The notes under the pieces are model-generated. The model made no database searches. It had not been told where the DNA came from and was given only the letters and a program-made list of their open reading frames with translations. 64,000 nt of DNA from Hyphococcus formosus (lineage in GTDB: Bacteria > Pseudomonadota > Alphaproteobacteria > Caulobacterales > Parvularculaceae): the NCBI RefSeq assembly GCF_046736345.1, contig NZ_CP157210.1:124001-188000 (forward strand), in the 5' to 3' direction. Positions 41,310-49,670 of this stretch are shown one piece after another (position 1 is the first letter of the stretch; every line of letters begins with the position of its first letter). The position numbers were made by a program, and so were the translations under genes.

Positions 41310-43280
41310 TCATTCGCAAGCTGGCGCACTGACCGGTTTGGCATAGCCGCGTTTCAAATCGCGAATAAAAAAGCGGGCAGGATGAAGCGCCTCATAGACC
41401 TCGTGATCTGCGGGCGCAGGGGTGCCGGTCAAATCCGCCGTGATCATAGCTGCAACATAGGGGGCGGTAACCAGCCCGCGTGAGCCAAGGGCCGTCAAAA
41501 TATAGAGATTTGGCCGCATTTGTCCGTCGGGGAAGGCTTCGCGACGCCCGTGCCTTAGGCCGTCATAAGCCCCCGCATAAAAGCCCCAATCGGGCACTGG
41601 GCCCGCAATAGGTAATTGATCGGGGGTTGTGCAGCGCACGCTGGCGCGGGAAACGGGTGTGTTCAGATTGCGCACAAGATCGGGCAGCGATTGCGCGACT
41701 GATGCAATATTGGCGTCGGTTTGGTCTTTTGAGGTCTTGGCGTGCTGGCCTAAATCTATGGGCAGATATGTTGCCCCGATCACGAGGCCGCCATCGGCAC
41801 CAGCATCGGGCGATGGCGCGCAATATGGCCCGGTGACATGAATATGATCCGGCGGCGGCGCATCGGGAAAATAATCGATCTGTCCGGCCGAACCGGTAAT
41901 CGGTAGTCCGCGCGCTTGGGTAAAGCGAAGCGCATCAAGACCATTTGCGATAATCACTGCGTCGAATTCATGGGTCTGGTTTTCGGTTGATACCAACCAG
42001 CCTTGTTCGGTTTGAACCAATCGCGAAACACGGGCGGTAATGACGTCAGTGCCGCCGATCAGGCATTCAACCAAGCGGGATGGGTTTATGACACCAGCTT
42101 GCGGAAAGAAAAGTCCATCCGCATGCGGTTCAATCCATCCATTGGGAAGAATCTTTTGGTTGATAAGTTTTTGGTGTCGTTCACGCTCGCGGTCATTGGT
42201 GGCATGTAACTTTGCGCCGCAAGGATTGAACAGGCCGGAGGTGTTCAGGACACCGATAAGGCGCAGAGAATGAATGTAAGCGCTGATATGGAAACGCCCG
42301 GCCGGGTAATCGCCGACATCAAGGCGCGGCATAATCAGGCCTGCCATATTGCCCGATGCGCCACTTGCGGGGGCGATTGCCTCGAAAAGGGTTGGTCGAA
42401 ACCCCGCGCGGGTCAATTCATAGGCAAGACTGGCCCCGGCGACACCGGCACCAATGATCGCGACCGATGCGCGCGGATTGATGGGTCCAGCCCGTCGATG
42501 CCAAGGCGCGCTTTTCGAAATCCTATCGGCCTTATTCAGTGCACCAACCAGCATTTCTTTTTTGCGCCCGTGGCCAGGTGTTTTTTGCCACGCAAATCCC
42601 GCGCTTTCCAGATTTCGCCGCACCATGCCCGCGACCGTGAAGGTCGCGAAGCTGGCCTTGTCCGCGGAGAGGCGAGCCACTTCATTGAAGATTTCTGCCG
42701 ACCACATTGCCGGATTTTTCGACGGCGCAAATCCGTCAAAAAACCACGCATTTATATTGGCATTTGCGCGCCCAAGCCCCTCTAGGGCATCACCGTAAAA
42801 CAGGGTCAAGGTGACGTGGTCGCCGATCTCGATATGATGAAATCCCGGCAGGGGCGGGGGGAGTTTTGATCGCAGAACACCCGCGCGTTCGCCAAGATCC
42901 GGCCAGGCCTCATGTGCCCTTTCCAGATCGTCAGGGGCGAGAGGAAACCCTTCGACAGAGAAAAAATGCAAGGTTGCATTTTCCGGTTTGTTGGCCTTTT
43001 CCCAGCGGTCCCAAGCGACGAGGAAATTGAGCCCGGTCCCAAAACCTAGTTCACCAATTTGAAACTGCGCTGTGTGCTCGAACCGCGCTGGCAAGGAATT
43101 CCCACGCAGGAACACATAATCCGTTTCCGCAGGCCCATCGCCCGAGAAATAAACATCATCAAAGATTGGAGATCGGGGTGCGCAATCCGGTTGAATAGAC
43201 GAATGGGGCGCAAGCTTGTCACTTGCACCCCATTCTAGGATCGCATGGTCAATTACCGTCGTTGTTCTTTCGCCGCTCAT
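41310..43280 (-). CDS. mnmC: Bifunctional tRNA modification enzyme MnmC
   Basis: A 656-residue fusion. The N-terminal 230 residues form a methyltransferase domain (FGTGLNFLVAWDRW SAM-binding; DGFAPSKNPAMWS). The C-terminal domain is a FAD-dependent oxidoreductase with GAGVAGASLAYELTRAG (about 274-290). It removes the carboxymethyl group of cmnm5U34 and then methylates to make mnm5U in tRNA. Normal length and domain order for a two-domain MnmC. It follows the cystathionine gene on the same strand by 47 bases. Confidence 0.93.
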   Translation of the reverse strand: MSGERTTTVIDHAILEWGASDKLAPHSSIQPDCAPRSPIFDDVYFSGDGPAETDYVFLRGNSLPARFEHTAQFQIGELGFGTGLNFLVAWDRWEKANKPENATLHFFSVEGFPLAPDDLERAHEAWPDLGERAGVLRSKLPPPLPGFHHIEIGDHVTLTLFYGDALEGLGRANANINAWFFDGFAPSKNPAMWSAEIFNEVARLSADKASFATFTVAGMVRRNLESAGFAWQKTPGHGRKKEMLVGALNKADRISKSAPWHRRAGPINPRASVAIIGAGVAGASLAYELTRAGFRPTLFEAIAPASGASGNMAGLIMPRLDVGDYPAGRFHISAYIHSLRLIGVLNTSGLFNPCGAKLHATNDRERERHQKLINQKILPNGWIEPHADGLFFPQAGVINPSRLVECLIGGTDVITARVSRLVQTEQGWLVSTENQTHEFDAVIIANGLDALRFTQARGLPITGSAGQIDYFPDAPPPDHIHVTGPYCAPSPDAGADGGLVIGATYLPIDLGQHAKTSKDQTDANIASVAQSLPDLVRNLNTPVSRASVRCTTPDQLPIAGPVPDWGFYAGAYDGLRHGRREAFPDGQMRPNLYILTALGSRGLVTAPYVAAMITADLTGTPAPADHEVYEALHPARFFIRDLKRGYAKPVSAPACE

Positions 43281-43320
43281 GGGCGACAGACATAACGGAT
43301 GACCGTCAAATTGTCTCGCG

Positions 43321-43848
43321 TTAAGCTTTTACAGGAAACGCAAAGAATTTTTCGAAAGATTTGAAATTCGCGAATGGAACTTCAACCGGCGTCATCGTTT
43401 CACGGGCGGTTTCTACAGTTGTTTCTGTAAGCTCGCGTGCGCGTTCGATGCGGTTTTCGAAAAGCTTTTTCCAGTAAGACTGCTGAATGGTAAGCGCGTC
43501 CGCAAAAGATTTTGCGTTGGTCAGGTCGCTTGCAAACTGAACAGTTTCAGAAACTTCTTCCTGCGCCGCTTCCATAAGGAACGCATTGGTCTCGTTTACG
43601 CGCTCTTGCGAAGACTTGAACCGAGCCTGAAGCTCTTCAGCCAGTTCTTCGTTTTTCGCGCGGGCTTCTTCGAGGTTCTCACCGAATGATTCCATCATTG
43701 ATTCGAACTGTTCTTTCGCCTTGGCGGTCCATTCTGCGCCATTTGAAAATGACATGATGTCCGCGACTGGGCTTGTGGTCTCAGCTTTTTTTGCCGTCGT
43801 CGACTTCGTGGTCGTCGTCTTCTTCGCTGCGGTCTTCGTGGTTGCCAT
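43321..43848 (-). CDS. Phasin family protein
   Basis: A 175-residue phasin. After an N-terminal 25 residues of Lys/Thr/Ala repeats (MATTKTAAKKTTTTKSTTAKK), a phasin helix domain covers about residues 30-160: amphipathic helices rich in Glu, with SFADALTIQQSYWKKLFENR typical of the PhaP type. It coats polyhydroxybutyrate granules or acts in the cytoplasm. Two TGC-N3-GCA motifs upstream resemble PhaR operators. No phaC or phaZ gene is in the window. Confidence 0.88.
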   Translation of the reverse strand: MATTKTAAKKTTTTKSTTAKKAETTSPVADIMSFSNGAEWTAKAKEQFESMMESFGENLEEARAKNEELAEELQARFKSSQERVNETNAFLMEAAQEEVSETVQFASDLTNAKSFADALTIQQSYWKKLFENRIERARELTETTVETARETMTPVEVPFANFKSFEKFFAFPVKA

Positions 43849-43887
43849 GAGGGCCTCCTTTAAAAGATGGTTGCCGCCCGGACTTTG

Positions 43888-43932
43888 TGCGGTGCAGCAT
43901 TGACCCTCATTTAGTGGATATTGTGCACCGCA
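43888..43932 (-). promoter_or_regulatory. Candidate PhaR-type sites
   Basis: Two TGC-N3-GCA sequences, at 43888-43896 and 43924-43932, in the phasin upstream region. PhaR repressors of polyhydroxybutyrate genes bind TGC/GCA inverted pairs of this type. Short motifs, so moderate chance occurrence. Confidence 0.35.
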
Positions 43933-43975
43933 ACAAGGGGCGCCTCAAAAAATTTTTATGACAGCCAGAAATGGC

Positions 43976-45175
43976 TTATTTCAAGGCTTCCAGCACCTTG
44001 GCGGAGGCATATCCATCTGCCGGCAGACCCGCAGATTGTTGGAAAGTGCGCAAGGCGCGCTTTGTCCCGGCTCCGATAATGCCGTCAACGGGCCCTGGGT
44101 CATATCCGCGATCCTTTAGGGCCTGCTGTAGGTCTTTGCGTTCCGTAAGGGTCAATGGCCGGTCATCGCGCGGCCAAGCGGCAACAACTGCGCCACTCCG
44201 ACCGGCGATTTCTTCGGAAAGGAGCGAAACCGCCAGCGCATAGGCCGTGGACCGGTTATATTTCAAGATCGCTTCGAAATTGTCGAAAACGAGGAATGCC
44301 GGGCCGTGTGCGCCAGCCGGAATGATCAGGCGACCGCGAATATTCGGATCAAAACCGTCAATGAGGCTTGGGCCGTTGATTGATGAAAGGCCTGCCGCAG
44401 CCCACTCGACCACGGCTTTTTTGATCTTGGTGTCGGCGAGGGCGTAATCAAACCCGGCGGGCAGGCGAACTTCGACCCCCCATGCTTCATTACCGCGATA
44501 GCCGGATACGCTGAGATAGTTCGCAGTAGAGGCGAAAACATCACCGAGATTATTCCAGATGTCGCGACGCCCATCGCCGTCATGGTCGATCGCATAGGAA
44601 AGATAGGTGGTCGGGATAAATTGCGTATGGCCCATCGCACCGGCCCATGATCCTTTCAGATCGTCGCGGCTCGCATAACCATGTTGGATAATTTTTAGCG
44701 CACCAATAAGTTGGCTCCGGCCATAGCCGGTCCGTCGTCCTTCAAAGGCGAGGGTCGCAAGGGCCTGTATCGTGTCATAGCTACCCATGATTGCGCCATA
44801 AGAAGACTCAAGGCCCCAAATTGCCGCGATGATTTCAGCGTCGACGCCATAGGCCTGATCGATCATCGTCAATAATTGGCGGTTCTCCTGAAATTTCGCG
44901 CGGCCATTCCTGACCCGCGTTTCGGAAACCGCGCTGTCGAGATAATCCCAGATACCGCGAGAGAATTCCGGTTGATTGTCATTCAGCTCATAAACGCGGC
45001 TATTGATCGTGAGGCCACTCAAAGCCTGATCTAGAACCTCGTCGGAAATACCAGCGGCCGATGCTTCAGCGCGGAAACCAGCAACCCATTGTTCAAAATC
45101 CGAAGGTTCAGCATGGGCAATATTGCTCAAGGACAGAATTGCGGCAGCGGCAATGGTGCCCAGTCGTTTCTTCAT
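43976..45175 (-). CDS. Lytic murein transglycosylase (MltB family)
   Basis: A 399-residue exported enzyme. A signal peptide (residues 1-22, end near HAEP) precedes an SLT_2/MltB-like catalytic domain with AIWGLESSYGAIMGSY (catalytic Glu about 124), and HTQFIPTTYLSYAIDHDGDG as in the family. A C-terminal PG_binding_1 domain (about 340-399: DRGYDPGPVDGIIGAGTKRAL) binds peptidoglycan. Cleaves the glycan strand in the periplasm to 1,6-anhydro ends. No lipobox Cys. It stands alone; its upstream neighbour is divergent. Confidence 0.92.
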   Translation of the reverse strand: MKKRLGTIAAAAILSLSNIAHAEPSDFEQWVAGFRAEASAAGISDEVLDQALSGLTINSRVYELNDNQPEFSRGIWDYLDSAVSETRVRNGRAKFQENRQLLTMIDQAYGVDAEIIAAIWGLESSYGAIMGSYDTIQALATLAFEGRRTGYGRSQLIGALKIIQHGYASRDDLKGSWAGAMGHTQFIPTTYLSYAIDHDGDGRRDIWNNLGDVFASTANYLSVSGYRGNEAWGVEVRLPAGFDYALADTKIKKAVVEWAAAGLSSINGPSLIDGFDPNIRGRLIIPAGAHGPAFLVFDNFEAILKYNRSTAYALAVSLLSEEIAGRSGAVVAAWPRDDRPLTLTERKDLQQALKDRGYDPGPVDGIIGAGTKRALRTFQQSAGLPADGYASAKVLEALK

Positions 45176-45360
45176 GCTGATTTCCTCATTTTTTGCGAAT
45201 CACAAGATCGGCCAATAGCGCTTATGTTTAAGCAATATTCAAACCCTATCGCGCCTGCAAGGCCGGATTATGGCGGGGTTTGTAGATCGGCCACAAAGCG
45301 TTAAATTGGCACCAAATTCGGGCGGCTGTTCACGCCGCGTCCGTCGTAAAAGGGATCTGT

Positions 45361-47073
45361 ATGAAAAACTCTATCGCCCGCTCCATGCTTTTTGTTTCCA
45401 TGCTCGCACTGAGTGCTGCTTGTTCACCGCAGGACACAACAACGAAAACCGAGACAACGTCGGAAGCCCAAGAGCCCGCTGAAGCAAAGCTGCAGGTGGC
45501 ATCCAAAGAAACCCTCGATACGATGCGGGATCAATTCGCAGTTGTGGAAATGAACGCGGACACGTCATTTCTGACCGAAGAAGAAAAAGCGGTCATCAAT
45601 AAGCTCAATCAGGTTGGTGTGTTGATGTCGGAAATTTATCTCCGCCAGCGCAGCGAGAAAAACCCGGAATGGCGGGCGCAGATCGCCGCAAGCGATATCG
45701 AGAACAAAGACCTCGTGCTTGAGTTGTTCGATCTTCATTTCGGCCCGTGGGATACGCTCGACCACAACAAGCCTTTCGTCGGCGATACGCCTATGCCGGC
45801 AGGGGCTGCGTTTTATCCTGCCGATATGCCCAAGGAAGAATTTGAAAACTGGATAACTGAACATCCGGAAGATAAAGAGGCTTTCACGAGCGGCTACACC
45901 GTAATTCGGCGTGACGGTAATGGCGGCCTAAAGGCCATTCCTTACGCGGAGCATTACCGCGAATGGCTCGAACCGGCGGCGCAGCTCATGCGCGAAGCGG
46001 CCGAAATCACGTCAAATGAAAGCCTCAAGCGATTTTTAACCTTGCGTGCAGAATCATTCCTGACCGACGATTATTTTGAGTCGGAAATGGCATGGATGGA
46101 TTTAGACGGGCCAATCGAAGCCGCAATTGGCCCATATGAAGTCTATACGGATACGCTTTTCGGGTACAAAACAGCCTATGAAGCTTTTATTACCGTCAAG
46201 AACCCGGAAGAGAGCGCCGCGCTCGCGAAGTACAAAAACTTTCTGCGCGACATGGAAGCCAATCTGCCGGTCGACGAGTCCTATAAAAACTTTAAGCGCG
46301 GTTTCGAATCGCCCATCGCCGTGACCTACCAGGTTCATGGTGGCGGTGATAATGTGCCGGGCGTTCAGACGGTTGCGTTTAATCTGCCAAATGACGAGCG
46401 AGTGCGAGAGGCCAAGGGCGCGAAGAAAGTACTTTTGAACAATGTGCTTGGCGCGAAGTTTGACCTTATTCTGGCACCAATGGCGCAGGATGTTCTTGTG
46501 CCTGAACAAGCCGCGATGTTGATGAAGAAATATATGTCGGGCGAAGTTCTTTTCCATGAATTGGCGCATAGTCTCGGACCGGGCTCTATCGCGAAGGATG
46601 GCGTCGAAACGTCTGTGAGCGCTGAACTCAAAGAGCTTTATACGCAGACGGAAGAAGGTAAAGCCGACGTCATGGGGGCGTATAATGTCCTTTATATGAT
46701 GGAGCAGGGCGAGTTGCCGATTGCGGAGAAGGAAAACTTCCTTGCGACCTATTTCGTGGGGCTATTCCGGGCGATGCGCTTTGGCATCAACGAAGCGCAC
46801 GGGGCCGGGGCCGCGTTCCAATATACTTACTTTCGTGAGGTCGGTGCGGTGACTGTTGAGGATGGCAAGTTCAAACTTGATTTTGCAAAACTTGAACAGG
46901 CGGTCTCTGATCTGACACGCGACATTGTGGTTGTGCAGGGAGATGGCGATTACGACGCCGCTAAAGCGTTTCTCGATCAATATGCGAAACTGGATGCGGA
47001 TGCGGAAAATGTGATTGCCTCGCTGACCCATCTTCCGGTCGATATTCAGCCAATTTACGACGACGCGCTTTAA
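45361..47073 (+). CDS. DPP III-like (M49-type) zinc metallopeptidase lipoprotein
   Basis: A 570-residue exported lipoprotein: signal peptide with lipobox LSAAC (Cys about 21). The zinc site is FHELAHSLGPG (about residues 398-408), where HELAH is the HEXXH motif, followed some 25 residues later by EEGKADVMG, which matches the EEx(R/K)A(E/D) ligand of dipeptidyl-peptidase III. The general protein is like bacterial DPP3-family proteins of about 550-600 residues. It likely cleaves peptides in the periplasm. The following serine hydrolase gene begins 18 bases later, so they are likely one operon. Confidence 0.8.
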   Translation: MKNSIARSMLFVSMLALSAACSPQDTTTKTETTSEAQEPAEAKLQVASKETLDTMRDQFAVVEMNADTSFLTEEEKAVINKLNQVGVLMSEIYLRQRSEKNPEWRAQIAASDIENKDLVLELFDLHFGPWDTLDHNKPFVGDTPMPAGAAFYPADMPKEEFENWITEHPEDKEAFTSGYTVIRRDGNGGLKAIPYAEHYREWLEPAAQLMREAAEITSNESLKRFLTLRAESFLTDDYFESEMAWMDLDGPIEAAIGPYEVYTDTLFGYKTAYEAFITVKNPEESAALAKYKNFLRDMEANLPVDESYKNFKRGFESPIAVTYQVHGGGDNVPGVQTVAFNLPNDERVREAKGAKKVLLNNVLGAKFDLILAPMAQDVLVPEQAAMLMKKYMSGEVLFHELAHSLGPGSIAKDGVETSVSAELKELYTQTEEGKADVMGAYNVLYMMEQGELPIAEKENFLATYFVGLFRAMRFGINEAHGAGAAFQYTYFREVGAVTVEDGKFKLDFAKLEQAVSDLTRDIVVVQGDGDYDAAKAFLDQYAKLDADAENVIASLTHLPVDIQPIYDDAL

Positions 47074-47091
47074 TCGCTGAGAGGCAATTCG

Positions 47092-48489
47092 ATGCGTAAA
47101 TCAGTCATCGGATCAATTGCCGTTTTAACGGCGTCAATAATACAGGCAAATGCGCAGGAGCCAGATCTTGCGCATTTGTCACTAGTCGCAGGATATAAGG
47201 CCGCATTTACCTGTTCGGCGCATTTCAATGCGGGGCGGTCGCCGGAACAAATTGCGGGCGATGAACTTCATCGGATATATCCGGGCTATCGCGACGCTAT
47301 GGCCACCTTGCCGGACGCGGTTATCGATAATGTCGCAAAAACGGTTTCCGTTACCTATGCCGATGATGCGGTGCGCATTGCGGCGTGGCGACCCCGATTG
47401 GGTTGTGTTCAATATCCAACGGGTGCAGATGAAATTTCTCTGCCCAAGATAAAATTTTCGAAAACACGCGATAAATCGAACGTCAATTGGCCAGCAGGGG
47501 ACAAAGTCACTGACGAGGTTTTGGCGGATACGCCGCAAGGGTTTAATCTTGCGGGTGTGGTCGCGGATGCATTTGACAGACAGACCTATGGTGAGGGTAC
47601 AGAAACGACCGCAGTTTTGGTCATCGAGAACGGTCGGATCATGGCAGAAAAATACCGCGACGGATTCGATGCTCATACACCCCAGCGAACATGGTCTGTC
47701 GCGAAATCAATTGCCGCGAGTATTATCGGCGCGGCAGTAGAAAAAGAAATCATAGCAGTTGACGAGCCCGCCGGACTTGCGGTCTGGTCGTCGCCGAATG
47801 ATCCGCGCGGTGCGATCACGGTTGAAAACCTGTTGCATATGTCGAGCGGATTGACCTCGCCGACAGCGGGCAACCGTACTGATGATATTTATTTCGGCGG
47901 TGGGCGGGTTGTCGATCATGCGATCACCAATCGTTTGGTCGCACCCCCCGGAACCCGTTGGCGCTATGCCAATAATGATACCATGGTGGTCATGCGTGCG
48001 CTCCGTGAGCGGATGGGTGACGAGAAAGCCTATCTGACATTTCCATTCAAGGCCGTGCTCGAACCCTTGGGCATGGACCACACATTTTTAGAAACCGATT
48101 GGAATGGCGATTTCATTTTGTCATCGCAAGTTTGGACGACGGCGCGCGATCTCGGTCGTCTTGGCCTGTTATACCTGAATGATGGCATATGGCAGGGCGA
48201 GCGGATTTTGCCCGAGGGGTGGGCGCAATATGTAGCAACCCCTGCGCCAGATCAGCCAACCGACCGTGAAGACGGTTCAAAACGGCCCGGCTATGGGGCG
48301 CAATTCTGGTTATTCGACGAGACTTTTGGCCTTCCGGCGGGGACGTATGCGGCCCTTGGCAATCGCGGGCAATCGCTCGTGATTGTTCCCTCTCGGAATA
48401 TTCTGGTCGTTCGGCGCGGTTTCGATGATGGTGGCGGGTTCGATATTGCCCGTTTTACCGCTGATATTCTTGCCGCGTTGGACGATTGA
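47092..48489 (+). CDS. Serine hydrolase (beta-lactamase / 6-aminohexanoate-dimer hydrolase type)
   Basis: A 465-residue exported serine hydrolase. Signal peptide to about IQANAQE. The catalytic motifs are TWSVAKSIAASI (SVAK: SxxK, about 203-206), YANND (YxN, about 297) and late GNRGQ. The size and order resemble 6-aminohexanoate-dimer hydrolase (NylB) and related esterases. It is co-transcribed with the DPP III-like metallopeptidase. Substrate amide or ester cannot be named. Confidence 0.83.
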   Translation: MRKSVIGSIAVLTASIIQANAQEPDLAHLSLVAGYKAAFTCSAHFNAGRSPEQIAGDELHRIYPGYRDAMATLPDAVIDNVAKTVSVTYADDAVRIAAWRPRLGCVQYPTGADEISLPKIKFSKTRDKSNVNWPAGDKVTDEVLADTPQGFNLAGVVADAFDRQTYGEGTETTAVLVIENGRIMAEKYRDGFDAHTPQRTWSVAKSIAASIIGAAVEKEIIAVDEPAGLAVWSSPNDPRGAITVENLLHMSSGLTSPTAGNRTDDIYFGGGRVVDHAITNRLVAPPGTRWRYANNDTMVVMRALRERMGDEKAYLTFPFKAVLEPLGMDHTFLETDWNGDFILSSQVWTTARDLGRLGLLYLNDGIWQGERILPEGWAQYVATPAPDQPTDREDGSKRPGYGAQFWLFDETFGLPAGTYAALGNRGQSLVIVPSRNILVVRRGFDDGGGFDIARFTADILAALDD

Positions 48490-48534
48490 TCGGCCCATCT
48501 CGCGATAACGTGAGCGCCTTTTGAAAAATAGTAG

Positions 48535-48551
48535 TTGCGAATCGTTCGCAA
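48535..48551 (+). promoter_or_regulatory. Candidate Fur box upstream of DUF2061 gene
   Basis: TTGCGAATCGTTCGCAA has 7-base arms around a 3-base centre and is close to the TTGCGAATCATTCGCAA-type sequence often seen before iron genes in alphaproteobacteria. It lies 42 bases before the DUF2061 start, overlapping a plausible promoter. Confidence 0.45.
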
Positions 48552-48592
48552 AAACTATATCTCTGGTCCTCAGTAATAAGTGGACCCCCGCG

Positions 48593-48826
48593 ATGGAACA
48601 GAGTGCTTTAAAAACAATGAGTTATGGCGTTATGCATTTTTGCGTAGCCGTCATCGTCGCCTTTGCGGTGACCCGTAGCTGGGTGGCGGCGCTTGGTGTT
48701 GGCCTTGTCGAGCCGGTCATTCAGACGGTTGCTTATACGCTGCATGAACGGGCTTGGGCGCGGCGCGGCCGGTCAGCTAGCGGCGTGACGGGCCAGAGTC
48801 ACTTTGGAGCCGGGCTTGCGGCCTAA
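48593..48826 (+). CDS. DUF2061 small membrane protein
   Basis: A 77-residue two-helix membrane protein. SYGVMHFCVAVIVAFAVTRSWVAALGVGLVEPVIQTVAYTLHERAW (partly quoted) with its helix pair and EPVIQT... YTLHERAW ending is the DUF2061 signature. The open frame runs back to 48521, but the ATG at 48593 gives the family length. Its 3' end overlaps the HMG-CoA lyase gene by 54 bases in the opposite direction. Confidence 0.85.
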   Translation: MEQSALKTMSYGVMHFCVAVIVAFAVTRSWVAALGVGLVEPVIQTVAYTLHERAWARRGRSASGVTGQSHFGAGLAA

Positions 48827-49669
48827 GGATTCGGAGATCCAGATACTCGTTTCAATCAGCGCATCAAGATCGACCCCGGTGTCATAGCCAGAGCGTTCAA
48901 GCGAATAAACGACATCTTCACTAGCGACATTGCCCGAGGCGCCCTTGGCATAGGGGCAACCGCCTAGTCCGGATACGGAGGAGTCAAAGACACGGACGCC
49001 TTCGTCAATCGCGGCCCAGATATTCGCCAAGGCTTGGCCATAGGTATCATGAAAATGACCGGCGAGAGCCGAGACGGGAACAGCACCAGAGACGGTGCGA
49101 ATAAGGGCCCGTGTTTCTTCCGGCGTGCCGACGCCAATCGTGTCACCCAAAGATATTTCGTAACAGCCCATGTCAAAAAGCGTTTTGGCAATCGGAACCA
49201 CAGCGGCAGGCGAGACCTTGCCTTCATAAGGGCAGCCAAGCACGCAGGATACATATCCGCGAACACGCACGCCATCGGCCTTTGCCGCATCGATGACGGG
49301 TTTGAAACGCTCAAGGCTTTCTTCAATCGAGCAATTAATGTTCTTTTGGCTGAAGCTTTCAGAAGCCGCGCCAAAGACGGCAACGGTATCCGCTTTAACG
49401 GCGCGTGCGCCCTCATAACCTTTCATGTTCGGGGTCAGCACTGGATAAGAAACACCCTCGACGCGATTGATCTTGGTCATCACCTCGTCACTGGCGGCCA
49501 TTTGCGGCACCCATTTGGGAGAAACAAATGCGCCGCCTTCGACCGATTTCATGCCCGCGCTCACAAGTCGTTCGATAAGTTCAACTTTGGTGGGAATGTC
49601 GACGGTGCTCTTTTCATTTTGCAAACCGTCGCGCGGGCCGACTTCGACAATGCTGATATGCTGAGACAT
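48773..49669 (-). CDS. Hydroxymethylglutaryl-CoA lyase
   Basis: A 298-residue TIM-barrel lyase. VEVGPRDGLQNE (about 8-19) with metal-binding Asp, then GGAFVSPKWVPQMA, LGCPYEG and GGCPYAKGASGNVASEDVVY (given in part; the active-site Cys region). Splits HMG-CoA to acetoacetate and acetyl-CoA, the last step of leucine degradation. The ORF opens at 49732, but the family-like start MSQHISIVEV lies at 49669. One base separates it from the biotin-carboxylase gene: a co-transcribed liu-type operon. Confidence 0.94.
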   Translation of the reverse strand: MSQHISIVEVGPRDGLQNEKSTVDIPTKVELIERLVSAGMKSVEGGAFVSPKWVPQMAASDEVMTKINRVEGVSYPVLTPNMKGYEGARAVKADTVAVFGAASESFSQKNINCSIEESLERFKPVIDAAKADGVRVRGYVSCVLGCPYEGKVSPAAVVPIAKTLFDMGCYEISLGDTIGVGTPEETRALIRTVSGAVPVSALAGHFHDTYGQALANIWAAIDEGVRVFDSSVSGLGGCPYAKGASGNVASEDVVYSLERSGYDTGVDLDALIETSIWISESLGRKPGSKVTLARHAAS

Positions 49670-49670
49670 G

